DNA of 64,000 bases, from assembly GCA_964564635.1 (NCBI GenBank), contig CAZMAR010000003.1:62001-126000 (forward strand), written 5' to 3'. The first letter of the stretch is position 1; each line of letters begins with the position of its first letter. The stretch is from Tepidaquicella sp964564635 (lineage in GTDB: Bacteria > Bacteroidota > Ignavibacteria > Tepidaquicellales > Tepidaquicellaceae). The notes under the pieces were generated by a model. It made no database searches, was not told where the DNA came from, and saw only the letters and a program-made list of their open reading frames with translations. Shown here one piece after another: positions 53,179 to 61,310 of this stretch. Both the position numbers and the translations under genes were made by a program.

Positions 53179-53397
53179 CTAACCTTTTTTCTTTGAAGAA
53201 AATTTTAGGTTCTTTGTTATTTTTTCTAAAGATTCTTCACTTATCCATTTATCATTTACATCTTTTTTAAACCGCCACTGACCAGCGATTTTAAGAGAAG
53301 GGATTTGACCAGAGAGTGCAAGTTTATAGACGGTATGTTCGTCCATCTGTAGATAATCAGCCACTTGCTTAAATGTCATTATCTCTTTCCCTTCCAT
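53179..53397 (-). CDS. Excisionase/MerR-type HTH DNA-binding protein
   Basis: This 72-residue protein has a winged helix-turn-helix of the excisionase (helix_turn_helix_17) type: KEIMTFKQVADYLQMDEHTV, YKLALSGQIPSLKIAGQWRF then KKDVNDKWISEESLEK and a basic tail. It is the first gene of the cassette. In RM or mobile islands such small proteins are either excisionases or controller-like regulators. No integrase is found in the island, so control of the operon is the simpler idea. The promoter-bearing leader lies directly upstream. Confidence 0.8.
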   Translation of the reverse strand: MEGKEIMTFKQVADYLQMDEHTVYKLALSGQIPSLKIAGQWRFKKDVNDKWISEESLEKITKNLKFSSKKKG

Positions 53398-53431
53398 AAG
53401 GATAATCCTTTTCCTAAAGAAAAAACAATCC

Positions 53432-53556
53432 TTTATAGTATTTGTCTATAACATATAAAAAAATACAATGGTTATCAATGAGGATTTTAATACATATAAA
53501 AAAACTCATAGGGTAGTGAGTGGGAATAAATAAAATAAACTCTGCCGATGAAATTG
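53432..53556. repeat. Cassette leader repeat, copy 2
   Basis: These 125 bp upstream of the HTH gene match 48069-48193. On the minus strand it contains TTGATA (53473-53478), 17 nt and TATGTT (53450-53455), the likely cassette promoter about 50 nt before the ATG at 53397. After 53556 the two copies diverge completely. Confidence 0.8.
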
Positions 53557-53730
53557 GGAGAGGGAAACTGCCACACTGGAAGTGTGGTAGGATATAAAGA
53601 GAGCAGGGCGAGGATGCAAATTGTGTTCGAGCCAGCGACTGTGATGTCTTTTCTTTAAATTCCTCTCTTTTGACTGATGAATTGTATTTGGTAAAATTAT
53701 GGTGACGGTTACCAGTGTTTTTGATAATGA
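53557..53730. other. Non-coding stretch between the cassette leader and tRNA-Pro
   Basis: No convincing gene is present; open frames here run across the tRNA or repeats. It is richer in G than the surroundings and contains a perfect 7-bp hairpin CCACACT-GGA-AGTGTGG (53571-53587). It could hold a small RNA, or be the right border of the island. Confidence 0.35.
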
Positions 53731-53758
53731 ACAAAAGACTCCTGAGGGAGTCTTTTGT
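53731..53758 (-). terminator. Terminator after tRNA-Pro
   Basis: ACAAAAGACTCC (53731-53742) and its exact complement (53747-53758) form a 12-bp stem with loop TGAG, with TCTTTTGTT on the minus strand. It touches the last bases of the tRNA. Confidence 0.75.
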
Positions 53759-53832
53759 CGGGATGAGTGGACTCGAACCACCGGCCTCCTGAACCCCATT
53801 CAGGCACTCTAACCAACTGAGCTACACCCCGA
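53757..53832 (-). tRNA. tRNA-Pro (anticodon GGG)
   Basis: This 76-nt cloverleaf has acceptor TCGGGGT/ATCCCGA with one G-U, D-arm GCTCAGTTGGTTAGAGT, anticodon stem CCTGA/TCAGG with loop ATGGGGT (anticodon GGG), and T-arm GTGGTTCGAGTCCAC. The discriminator is A and no CCA is encoded. It lies at the right edge of the RM island, but no copy of its 3' end is seen at the left edge. Confidence 0.9.
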
Positions 53833-54201
53833 ACCGACATAATAATTTATTATTCATTTATATTTATTTCAATACCAAATTGGATACTTTAAAATTTAAA
53901 AAATGTTTCAGGAAATTTTTGTAACTAAAAATTTATATTATAAAAATATCATATTTCTCATTCAATTATTAAAGCCCTGGCATAAGTATTGGTGAGGTAT
54001 TTTTTTAAAACACCGTTAATACTCTAATTCATGCAAAAAAATTTACTATACTGATTGTAGAATCTCGGTACCAGCAAAGGAAAAAGAGCGACCTCCCCTC
54101 TCAGTTGCAGAGTCTTAACTCCGCACAACGAAAAAAAAATAAATACCAACACAAACGAAATTGAAAACAAAAAATTTATTACCCCTACAATAAAAAATAA
54201 C
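53833..54201. other. Intergenic stretch without recognised feature
   Basis: This 370 nt region lies between tRNA-Pro and a T9SS protein gene. I see no gene, strong hairpin or repeat. It should contain the tRNA-Pro promoter at its left end. Confidence 0.5.
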
Positions 54202-55239
54202 TTACTTAATCAATATCATTTTTTTTATATTGGAAAATTTCTCTGTCTGCAAACTATAAAAATAAACCCCCGATGGTAAATCCGCACCATTAAAAGAAAT
54301 TCTATAACTCCCTGCTCTTTGAAACTCATTCACAAGGGTTCTAATTTCCTGCCCCAAAACATTAAATATAGAAATTCTTACATAAGTATTCTCGGGGATA
54401 TCATATAATATATTCGTTTCGGGATTAAAGGGATTGGGATAATTTTGATACAAGACAAAATTCTCCGGAGTTTTAGAGGTCACCAGTTGAATTCCAACTG
54501 TGTAAGGTTTTTCCACAAACCCAACATATCTATAACTACTTGAACCAGCATAAGAGAAATTTATTACCATTATTGGAAATTTATAATTGGATTTATACCA
54601 GAAGTAACTTGTATCAACACTTTGAACTACTGAGATAAGAGAATCATTTAAAAAAACAGAATCAATTTCAAATTCAGTAGATTTCACTCTAAGAACATTA
54701 AAAATTGTATCATAGGGCATCCGAATGTTCCCATACCCATCACCAATAACAAACCTGATACCAAATTTTTTTATTTGATATTGACCAATTGGTGTAACAG
54801 CAAAGAAGCTATCCAGAAAAGAATCCCCGTAGGAAAAAGGATATTGCAAATTTAAAATAGGATCAATAAAAACTATAACCTTATTAGTATCCCCTGACCC
54901 AAGATACTGAAAAAACGTCTCTGCTGTATTATAATACTTATAATTATTTTTTCCATCGTGAGAAGCGAGGTTAGCTCTGTCAAAATAAGCTCCATAAGGT
55001 GTAGTGCATTTCAAAATGTAAAATGTTGATACAGAATCAAACCCTGTTTTCACATAAGAGAAGTCCCAGAATTGATTCGCCCCGGAGGGTCCAGGATCTA
55101 TTTCCCCCTCATCAGCATTCTTTAAAATATGAGCATCACCAACAGCAGGATTATACTCAGAAGTTAAAATTATTTGCGCCTCTGCAAATATAGAAGAGAA
55201 TAAAATTAAAATCAGAATTTTAATAACTGGCAGTTTCAT
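54202..55239 (-). CDS. Secreted protein with T9SS sorting domain
   Basis: This 345-residue protein is counted from the ATG at 55239, which gives a clean signal peptide (MKLPVIKILILILFSSIFAEA); an in-frame ATG at 55308 would add a poor leader. Residues about 23-250 are a beta-rich domain of unknown family (SEYNPAVGDAHILKNAD, GPSGANQFWDFS, TSYFWYKSNYKFP). The last ~85 residues are a type IX sorting domain (YQNYPNPFNPET, IFNVLGQEIRTLV, PSGVYFYSL, ending MILIK). The mature protein is expected at the cell surface or outside; the function is unknown. Confidence 0.83.
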   Translation of the reverse strand: MKLPVIKILILILFSSIFAEAQIILTSEYNPAVGDAHILKNADEGEIDPGPSGANQFWDFSYVKTGFDSVSTFYILKCTTPYGAYFDRANLASHDGKNNYKYYNTAETFFQYLGSGDTNKVIVFIDPILNLQYPFSYGDSFLDSFFAVTPIGQYQIKKFGIRFVIGDGYGNIRMPYDTIFNVLRVKSTEFEIDSVFLNDSLISVVQSVDTSYFWYKSNYKFPIMVINFSYAGSSSYRYVGFVEKPYTVGIQLVTSKTPENFVLYQNYPNPFNPETNILYDIPENTYVRISIFNVLGQEIRTLVNEFQRAGSYRISFNGADLPSGVYFYSLQTEKFSNIKKMILIK

Positions 55240-55447
55240 ACATAATAATAAATTAATAATTTTATATTTCAAAAGCAGTTTCATAAAACTTTTTAGAAAA
55301 CAAAACAAAAAAAATTATCAAAAAATTTAATTTTTGATAAAATGAATTTTTAAACTACAAACCCCAATAAAAATGTACTACTTCCATACAGAATTACATT
55401 TAATTTTGCTATAAATATCATTAATTTTTTATATAAGTAATCACACT

Positions 55448-55519
55448 GCCCCGTTAGGCTAATGGATAAACCGGCAGACTACGGATCTGTCTTTAGAGGT
55501 TCGAATCCTCTACGGGGTA
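55448..55519 (+). tRNA. tRNA-Arg (anticodon ACG)
   Basis: This 72-nt cloverleaf has acceptor GCCCCGT/ACGGGGT with a terminal G-U, anticodon stem GCAGA/TCTGT with loop CTACGGA (anticodon ACG, expected to be edited to ICG), and T-arm AGAGGTTCGAATCCTCT. It is nearly identical to the tRNA-Arg(CCG) at 34874. Confidence 0.92.
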
Positions 55520-55684
55520 CGAAGTTTTTGAGTCATTTATCTTAAAGGAGTGTTTTAATACCATATCCCCCACTATAAAACAAAATTAAGAATTTTAATT
55601 TTTTAATATTTTATACCCGAAATTTAATTTCTTGCTTTAAGTAAAAATTTATTCGGTTTTTTAAAAATTAATTTATTTAAAAGC

Positions 55685-56205
55685 TCATAATTCTGATGTA
55701 TCCAATCCTAAACAATAACCTAATAGATAATCAATGTATGTATAGCGAACATAACCTAACTCTTCACATATCATAGATGATTCTTCATTATGTTTCCTGA
55801 ACAATGTGAATTCTATTCCTTTCTGTAATTGTTTTGTAATAAATGGAATATAACCACTATCATCTGCTAATAAAAAAACATTTTCAATTTCCTTATCTTC
55901 CTCAAAGCAATTACGAAATGCAAAAAGAATTAAATCAGATTCATTCTTTATTTCTATTTTAAAAGTTGCTTTTTCAGTAGAGAAAAAATCATCTTTAACT
56001 CGTAAAAATGAACTACTCCCCAATGCATCAAGAACAACAACTTTATATTCCCCTGTCAACTCAAACCATCTGGAAATTTGTTCTATATATTATAGATATT
56101 TATATCCTTAAATATTTTATTTGGATATAAATCCTTATAAAAGCTTTTAGTAGCTGGAATCTCTTCTTTTAAAAAAATAGAATCAATAATAATGTAGTTT
56201 TTCAT
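55685..56205 (-). pseudogene. NYN/PIN-like nuclease-domain gene with a frameshift
   Basis: From an ATG at 56205 the frame reads KNYIIIDSIFLKEEIPATK ... DINIYNI and stops at 56083-56085. The next frame continues directly with EQISRWFELTGEYKVVVLDA, then ESDLILFAFRNCFE, ENVFLLADDSGYIPFITKQL and ends GLDTSEL at 55685. Removing one TA from the TATATA run at the junction restores one ~170-residue frame. Asp residues in IIID, SDLIL and ADDSGY resemble the acidic centre of NYN/LabA-type RNases. A TTG at 56059 could start the second part alone. This could be a true pseudogene, a slippage-controlled gene or a sequencing error. Confidence 0.55.
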
Positions 56206-56326
56206 AATAAATTATTTATTAAACATTAATGATATATCTTGAATTTATCTGGTTTTTAAATACCAAGATTAAGTTTTTTCAAATTAAGGTTTATTAGTCT
56301 AAAATACAAGTTTATAATAAAAAAAA

Positions 56327-57343
56327 TTAATACCTGAGTATTAGCAATCCTTTATTACCATTTGCAACTAATACTTTTGCTTTGAAATAATCAACACAGT
56401 AACAAAACCCATCAGGTTCGTAATATGCAAATGGGTCGGGTTTTGTAGGATTAAATAGATTCATAACTTCTACCCCATCATTGTATTCGGCTGCAAAGAG
56501 GAAATTCGGCGAGTAATCCAATGAACGGACATCTGTTTTTAAATCTGTTGTTCTGATGAAATATGGTTGTGATGGGTTTGCAACACTGATAACAGTAACA
56601 CCGGAAAGGCCATCTGCTATATATGCAATATCATTTGCTATTTTTATATCGTAGCAATTGCCCGGGCTTTTAAAAGTTGTTAAAAAAACTGGGGATGAAG
56701 GGTTAGTAATATCAACTATTTCCAATCCTGTAATTGGTTCTACAAAGAATGCGGTATTACCTGATACTTCAATGTGTTTTACCGTGTTTTTAGGTGTATA
56801 TGTGAAAACTTCAAATACTGAGCTCTGAATGTTGTCTATATTTAGCACTCTAACAGTTCCGGAAATAAGTGCAACAAATAAATAGTCTCCTTTTATTTCA
56901 ACTGAATTAACTCCACCTGAATAAAGTATATTTGTATCTAAATAGGGGTTTTCTGGATTTGAAATATTTAGAATGAATAAACCTTTAATTTCGTCTGAGA
57001 GGAAAGCATATATATTGTTATCAACAGTATCAATTAAAACTTCCCTTACATTTCCACCAGTATTATAATTATATGTCAATACTGGAGATGAGGCATCAGA
57101 AATATTTATTATTTCAAGTCCTTTTTCTCCATCAGCGAGAAATGCATATTGAGTTTGATTAATTATACCACTCCTTACATACCTTCCGTCACCTTCGGTA
57201 TTCAGACTACCAACGAACCACATACCAGTACCGGGGTCAGGCGGTAAAGGAGGTAAAGAATTATCGTCCCAGTTGCAACTCTGAAGGAGGAATATTATGC
57301 TCAGGTTCAGTAGGACGAATATTATTTTCATTTTTCTTTTCAA
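56327..57343 (-). CDS. LVIVD-repeat surface lipoprotein
   Basis: This 338-residue lipoprotein has a lipobox LLQSC at about 18-22 after the leader MKRKMKIIFVLLNL. The rest is a propeller of LVIVD-type repeats: LEIINISDASSPVLT, LFILNISNPENPYLD, LEIVDITNPSSPVFL, VTVISVANPSQPYF, VEVMNLFNPTKPDPF. Each blade pairs one such segment with a following AFLADGEKGL-like segment. These proteins are outer-membrane or extracellular; their ligands are unknown. Its start lies 83 bp inside the upstream gene, in another frame. Confidence 0.82.
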   Translation of the reverse strand: MKRKMKIIFVLLNLSIIFLLQSCNWDDNSLPPLPPDPGTGMWFVGSLNTEGDGRYVRSGIINQTQYAFLADGEKGLEIINISDASSPVLTYNYNTGGNVREVLIDTVDNNIYAFLSDEIKGLFILNISNPENPYLDTNILYSGGVNSVEIKGDYLFVALISGTVRVLNIDNIQSSVFEVFTYTPKNTVKHIEVSGNTAFFVEPITGLEIVDITNPSSPVFLTTFKSPGNCYDIKIANDIAYIADGLSGVTVISVANPSQPYFIRTTDLKTDVRSLDYSPNFLFAAEYNDGVEVMNLFNPTKPDPFAYYEPDGFCYCVDYFKAKVLVANGNKGLLILRY

Positions 57344-58061
57344 TTGTGTAAGATATTCTTGAATATGGAATAATACCAGATGGTCCGTTTAATTCAATTG
57401 AGTCTTTATTAAAGAAAGTGATATTTGTAAAAAAGTATTCAGGAGAGCCACCATATTGATCTCGGGCGAGGTCGTAAATTGTGCAATTATTTATATCAAA
57501 ATCTTTCCACTTTATATCCCATAAAGCAAACCTGCAACCGGGCGGAGTATAAATTACTTCACCAATTCCATTAGAAAATTGAACTTTTAATCCCTGACAA
57601 TTTGGGCAGGGACCATCAGCCGTTCTGAGCCAAACCCCTGTCATATCATAACATCCAACATAACCACCATTGCAACCTGTATAATCAAGTAATTTACATT
57701 TCCTTTCTTCAACCTTTATATTATAATTACAAAGAAAAGTTGTTCCTTCAATTCTAACAGAGTAATCCCCTTTCTTTAAAATAACAGAAGCAGCAATATT
57801 TGTGTCACATCCTGGAGAAGACTGCCAGACTATAGAATCAATGATTTGAGAATTTGAAATTTTTATAACAACCGGTCCGGAGATTTGCTGAGTTCTGTAA
57901 AATGTGATTTTACCATTTCCATCACCATAAGGATTAGGAATAGGCGGAGGCGGTGGTGGCGGTTCTGTTATTCCAGTCCTTGAATCACAAGAAGAAAAAT
58001 AAACAACAACAACTATCAAAACAATTCCTGATATATATGCTAATAGATGCTTTATGTTCAT
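57261..58061 (-). CDS. Lipoprotein of unknown function
   Basis: This 266-residue protein has a leader of about 26 residues with lipobox FSSC, followed by the Pro-rich TEPPPPPPPIPNPYGDGNG. It then has a domain resembling small bacterial Ig-like/PEGA modules (IEGTTFLCNYNIKVEERKC) and a Cys-containing domain (GCNGGYVGCYDMTGVWLRTA). No enzyme family is recognised. Its last 27 codons overlap the start of the LVIVD lipoprotein gene, which suggests translational coupling of the two lipoproteins. Confidence 0.75.
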   Translation of the reverse strand: MNIKHLLAYISGIVLIVVVVYFSSCDSRTGITEPPPPPPPIPNPYGDGNGKITFYRTQQISGPVVIKISNSQIIDSIVWQSSPGCDTNIAASVILKKGDYSVRIEGTTFLCNYNIKVEERKCKLLDYTGCNGGYVGCYDMTGVWLRTADGPCPNCQGLKVQFSNGIGEVIYTPPGCRFALWDIKWKDFDINNCTIYDLARDQYGGSPEYFFTNITFFNKDSIELNGPSGIIPYSRISYTIEKKNENNIRPTEPEHNIPPSELQLGR

Positions 58062-58188
58062 ATTTCTTTTTAAAAGGTATTTATTAATTTAACATTAAAG
58101 TATTAACCGTAGTTCCTGAAAACAATGTAAAAAAAATTGAATTTAAATTGAAGTAAATTAAATATTATTTTGATAAAAAAAATTATTT

Positions 58189-58593
58189 ATGCCAACAGTA
58201 ACAACAATATACACAGGAGATTTAAGAACGAAAGCAAGGCACAATCAATCAGGACAGGAAATCATTACAGATGCACCGGTTGATAATAAAGGAAAAGGAG
58301 AAGCTTTCTCCCCAACAGATTTATTATCAGCCTCGCTTGGTTCCTGCGCTTTAACTATAATTGGAATTGCTGCAAATGAAAAAGGCTTTTCAATTGATGG
58401 TACAAGAATAGAAATAACGAAAATAATGGCTTCTGAACCAAGAAGAGTTGGAGAAATAATATTGGAATTCTTTTTTCCACCTAATAATTACTCTGAAAGG
58501 GAAAAGAGTATTATTAAAAACTGCGTTGAACATTGCCCTGTTTCGAAAAGTTTACATCCTGATTTGAAAAGAACTATTATATACCATTTTTGA
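58189..58593 (+). CDS. OsmC/Ohr-family protein
   Basis: This 134-residue protein of the OsmC superfamily acts as a thiol-dependent hydroperoxide reductase in characterised members. The two reactive Cys positions are Cys53 (SASLGSCALTIIGIA) and Cys116 (NCVEHCPVSKSL). EAFSPTDLLSAS is typical. It is closer to the YhfA/OsmC-like group than to classical Ohr. It is followed on the same strand by the M13 peptidase. Confidence 0.88.
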   Translation: MPTVTTIYTGDLRTKARHNQSGQEIITDAPVDNKGKGEAFSPTDLLSASLGSCALTIIGIAANEKGFSIDGTRIEITKIMASEPRRVGEIILEFFFPPNNYSEREKSIIKNCVEHCPVSKSLHPDLKRTIIYHF

Positions 58594-58643
58594 AAAAAAC
58601 GAAACTTTATTTTTAAAATTCGTATAATAAATAAAAAACCATT

Positions 58644-60677
58644 ATGAAAAACTTATTCAGATTTAGTTTAATTATTTTAGTGATTTTTGCATTTCATTAC
58701 AAAAATTTATATTCTCAGCAAAAATCTCCTATTGAAATCTCAAATATGGATTTATCCATAAATCCGGGAGATGACTTTTTTAGATATGCAAATGGCAATT
58801 GGCTGAAAAACAATCCAGTTCCAGCGGATAAAGTTCGCTACGGCGCTTTTGATGAACTTACAGATTTAAATCAAAATCAAATTAGAACTTTGATTGAGGA
58901 ATCCGCCAATATGAACGCTGTGGTAGGTTCCGATTATCAGAAAATCGGAGACTTTTATTTAAGTGGACTGGACACAATTAAAATAGAGGAATATGGAATT
59001 GCTCCTATAAAATCATTCCTTGATGATATTTCGAAAATAAACAATCTGGATGATTTTTATAAATATGTCGCATTCCTTCATACATATAGAATTAATCCAC
59101 TCTTTGGTGTCTATGCCGGACAGGATGAAAAAAATAGCGAAATGGTAATACTGTCTCTATATCAAGGAGGGTTAGGATTAGGCGATAGAGATTACTATTT
59201 AAAAGACGACAATCGTTCAAAGGAAATAAGAAATGAGTACCGAAATTTTATTCAATCAATGTTTGAGTTAAAAGGTGATTCACCTGAGGTTGCAAACAAA
59301 AAAATGGAATCTATATTTGATATAGAAACAAAAATTGCAACAATAACATATTCAAGGCTTGAGTTAAGAGACCCTGAAAAAAATTATAATAAGGTTAAAT
59401 TTTCGGAGTTAAAAAATATTTGCCCTTCTTTTAACTGGGATTATTATTTTAATTATATCGGTGCGGGAATTCCTGAAGAGGTTGATGTATCGCAAAAGAA
59501 GTTTTTTGAAGATTTAAGTGAAATTATAAACTCTTTTAATATAAACGATTGGAAAGCATATCTTGAATGGAATGTATTAAGAAATACAGCCCCTTATTTA
59601 AGCTCTGCTTTTGTAAACCGAAGTTTTGAATTTTACGGTAAATTTATTTCAGGACAGAAGGAAATGAAACCACGATGGAGAAGAGTTCTTGAAACTGTAA
59701 ATTATTCTATGAGCGAAGTAATTGGTAAAATTTATGTTGAGAAATATTTCTCACCAGAAGCAAAGCAGAGAGTTTATAATATGGTCCTTGATTTAGTTTC
59801 TGCTTTAAAAAGGAGAATAGAAGAATTGCAATGGATGAGCCCCGCAACAAAGCAGAAAGCAATTGAGAAATTAGAAAAGATGACTATCAGAGTAGGATAT
59901 CCAAATAAATGGCGCGACTATAGCGGGTTAGAAATTTCAAGAGATTCATATCTACAAAATATATTGAGGGCAAGTAATTTTAATTTCAAGTTTAATATAT
60001 CAAAAGCAGGAAAACCTGTTGATAAAGAATTATGGGGAATGCCTCCACAAACTGTTAATGCCTCCTACAGTCCAAATTTAAATGCAATCACCTTCCCTGC
60101 AGGTATATTACAACCACCATTCTTTTTTCAAGATGGAGATGATGCTGTTAATTACGGCGGTATAGGAGTTGTTATTGGACACGAAATGACTCATGGATTC
60201 GATGACCAGGGACGAAAATATGATGCAAATGGAAATTTAAATGACTGGTGGACAACTGAAGATGCGGAAAAATACAAACAAATGACTTCCATTCTGGTAA
60301 CTCAGTTTAACAATTTTGTAATAAATGATTCTTTACAGGTCGATGGTGAATTGACTCTTGGAGAAAATATATCTGATTTAGGCGGCCTTACAGTAGCATT
60401 AAATGCTGTTAAGGAAGCGTGGAAAAGAAATCCACCACCAGAAAAGATAGATGGATTTACACCATTACAAAGATTTTTCCTCTCCTATGCACAAATATGG
60501 CGTAGCAATATAAGGGATAAAGAATTGATGAGGAGATTAAAAGAAGATGTTCACTCTCCTGCAGTAGCAAGAGTAAATGGAATTGTATACAACATACCAG
60601 ATTTTTACGAAGCATTTAATATAAAACAAACAGATAAAAGATATATTCCCCCTGAAATGAGAGCAGTAATCTGGTGA
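58644..60677 (+). CDS. Exported M13-family metallopeptidase (neprilysin-like, PepO)
   Basis: This 677-residue zinc endopeptidase has a signal peptide at about 1-25. The M13 zinc site is GHEMTHGFDDQGRKYDANG (about residue 512-530), with the downstream Glu in LGENISDLGGLTVAL near 572. NASYSPNLNAITFPAGILQPP is the substrate-binding NAYY-like segment, and the C-terminal end RVNGIVYNIPDFYEAF is typical. It probably degrades peptides in the periplasm or outside. It is convergent, 6 nt apart, with the rdgB gene. Confidence 0.92.
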   Translation: MKNLFRFSLIILVIFAFHYKNLYSQQKSPIEISNMDLSINPGDDFFRYANGNWLKNNPVPADKVRYGAFDELTDLNQNQIRTLIEESANMNAVVGSDYQKIGDFYLSGLDTIKIEEYGIAPIKSFLDDISKINNLDDFYKYVAFLHTYRINPLFGVYAGQDEKNSEMVILSLYQGGLGLGDRDYYLKDDNRSKEIRNEYRNFIQSMFELKGDSPEVANKKMESIFDIETKIATITYSRLELRDPEKNYNKVKFSELKNICPSFNWDYYFNYIGAGIPEEVDVSQKKFFEDLSEIINSFNINDWKAYLEWNVLRNTAPYLSSAFVNRSFEFYGKFISGQKEMKPRWRRVLETVNYSMSEVIGKIYVEKYFSPEAKQRVYNMVLDLVSALKRRIEELQWMSPATKQKAIEKLEKMTIRVGYPNKWRDYSGLEISRDSYLQNILRASNFNFKFNISKAGKPVDKELWGMPPQTVNASYSPNLNAITFPAGILQPPFFFQDGDDAVNYGGIGVVIGHEMTHGFDDQGRKYDANGNLNDWWTTEDAEKYKQMTSILVTQFNNFVINDSLQVDGELTLGENISDLGGLTVALNAVKEAWKRNPPPEKIDGFTPLQRFFLSYAQIWRSNIRDKELMRRLKEDVHSPAVARVNGIVYNIPDFYEAFNIKQTDKRYIPPEMRAVIW

Positions 60678-60683
60678 TGGTGT

Positions 60684-61277
60684 TTATATTAGATTATTGA
60701 TAATAAAATCTCTCAACTTTCTGAAAGCAATTGCTCTGTGTGAAATCTGATTTTTAATCATAGGTTCCATTTCGGCATAAGTTTTAATATAGCCATTCGG
60801 AAGAAAAATTGGGTCATAGCCAAAACCGTGTGACCCTCTTTTTTCATTAATAATTATTCCTTTAACAATTCCTTCAAAAAAGTAATACTTATCTTCTTCT
60901 AAATATAAGCAGACTACAGTTTTAAAGTATGCTGATCTTAACTCCTCCGGTACATCTTTTAATTCACTTAACAATTTATTACAGTTATCATCATAAGTTG
61001 CATTTTCTCCAGCATAACGGGACGAATAAACACCCGGTTCCCCTTTAAGAACATTAACGAAAAGCCCTGTATCATCAGAAATTGAAGGTATTTTAATTAT
61101 ATCATAAACTTTACTTGCTTTTAAAAGTGCATTGCCCTCAAGACTATTTTCGGTCTCAGGAATTTCAATATCTAAACCAAAATCTCTAAGCGAAATTAAT
61201 TTAAATCTATCGTTTCCGACAATGGATTTTATTTCTTTAACTTTATCAAGATTATTTGTTGAAATTATTAATCTCAT
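60684..61277 (-). CDS. rdgB: XTP/dITP pyrophosphatase (RdgB/HAM1)
   Basis: This 197-residue house-cleaning enzyme hydrolyses non-canonical purine NTPs. Visible marks are IISTNNLDKVKEIKSI, ETENSLEGNALLKA, SISDDTGLFVNVL with GEPGVYSSRYAGE, GSHGFGYDPIFLP and SHRAIAFRKL. Length and motifs are normal. It lies just downstream of the ABC exporter genes on the same strand. Confidence 0.93.
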   Translation of the reverse strand: MRLIISTNNLDKVKEIKSIVGNDRFKLISLRDFGLDIEIPETENSLEGNALLKASKVYDIIKIPSISDDTGLFVNVLKGEPGVYSSRYAGENATYDDNCNKLLSELKDVPEELRSAYFKTVVCLYLEEDKYYFFEGIVKGIIINEKRGSHGFGYDPIFLPNGYIKTYAEMEPMIKNQISHRAIAFRKLRDFIINNLI

Positions 61278-61310
61278 TTTAAAACTTTTTAATTTAGAAT
61301 AATAAAATAT

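Noticed and set aside
46889..53556. CRISPR array
   Set aside because: Repeats here are two long gene-sized copies and leaders, not short repeats with regular spacers; no cas gene is present anywhere in the window.
53414..53799. Two overlapping minus-strand frames of 97-106 codons next to tRNA-Pro
   Set aside because: They run through the tRNA gene, its terminator and the repeated leader, and show no protein-like composition.
53757..53832. tRNA-Pro as an integration site of the RM island
   Set aside because: No direct repeat of the tRNA 3' end is visible at the left side of the island (46.5-46.8 kb) and no integrase gene is present.
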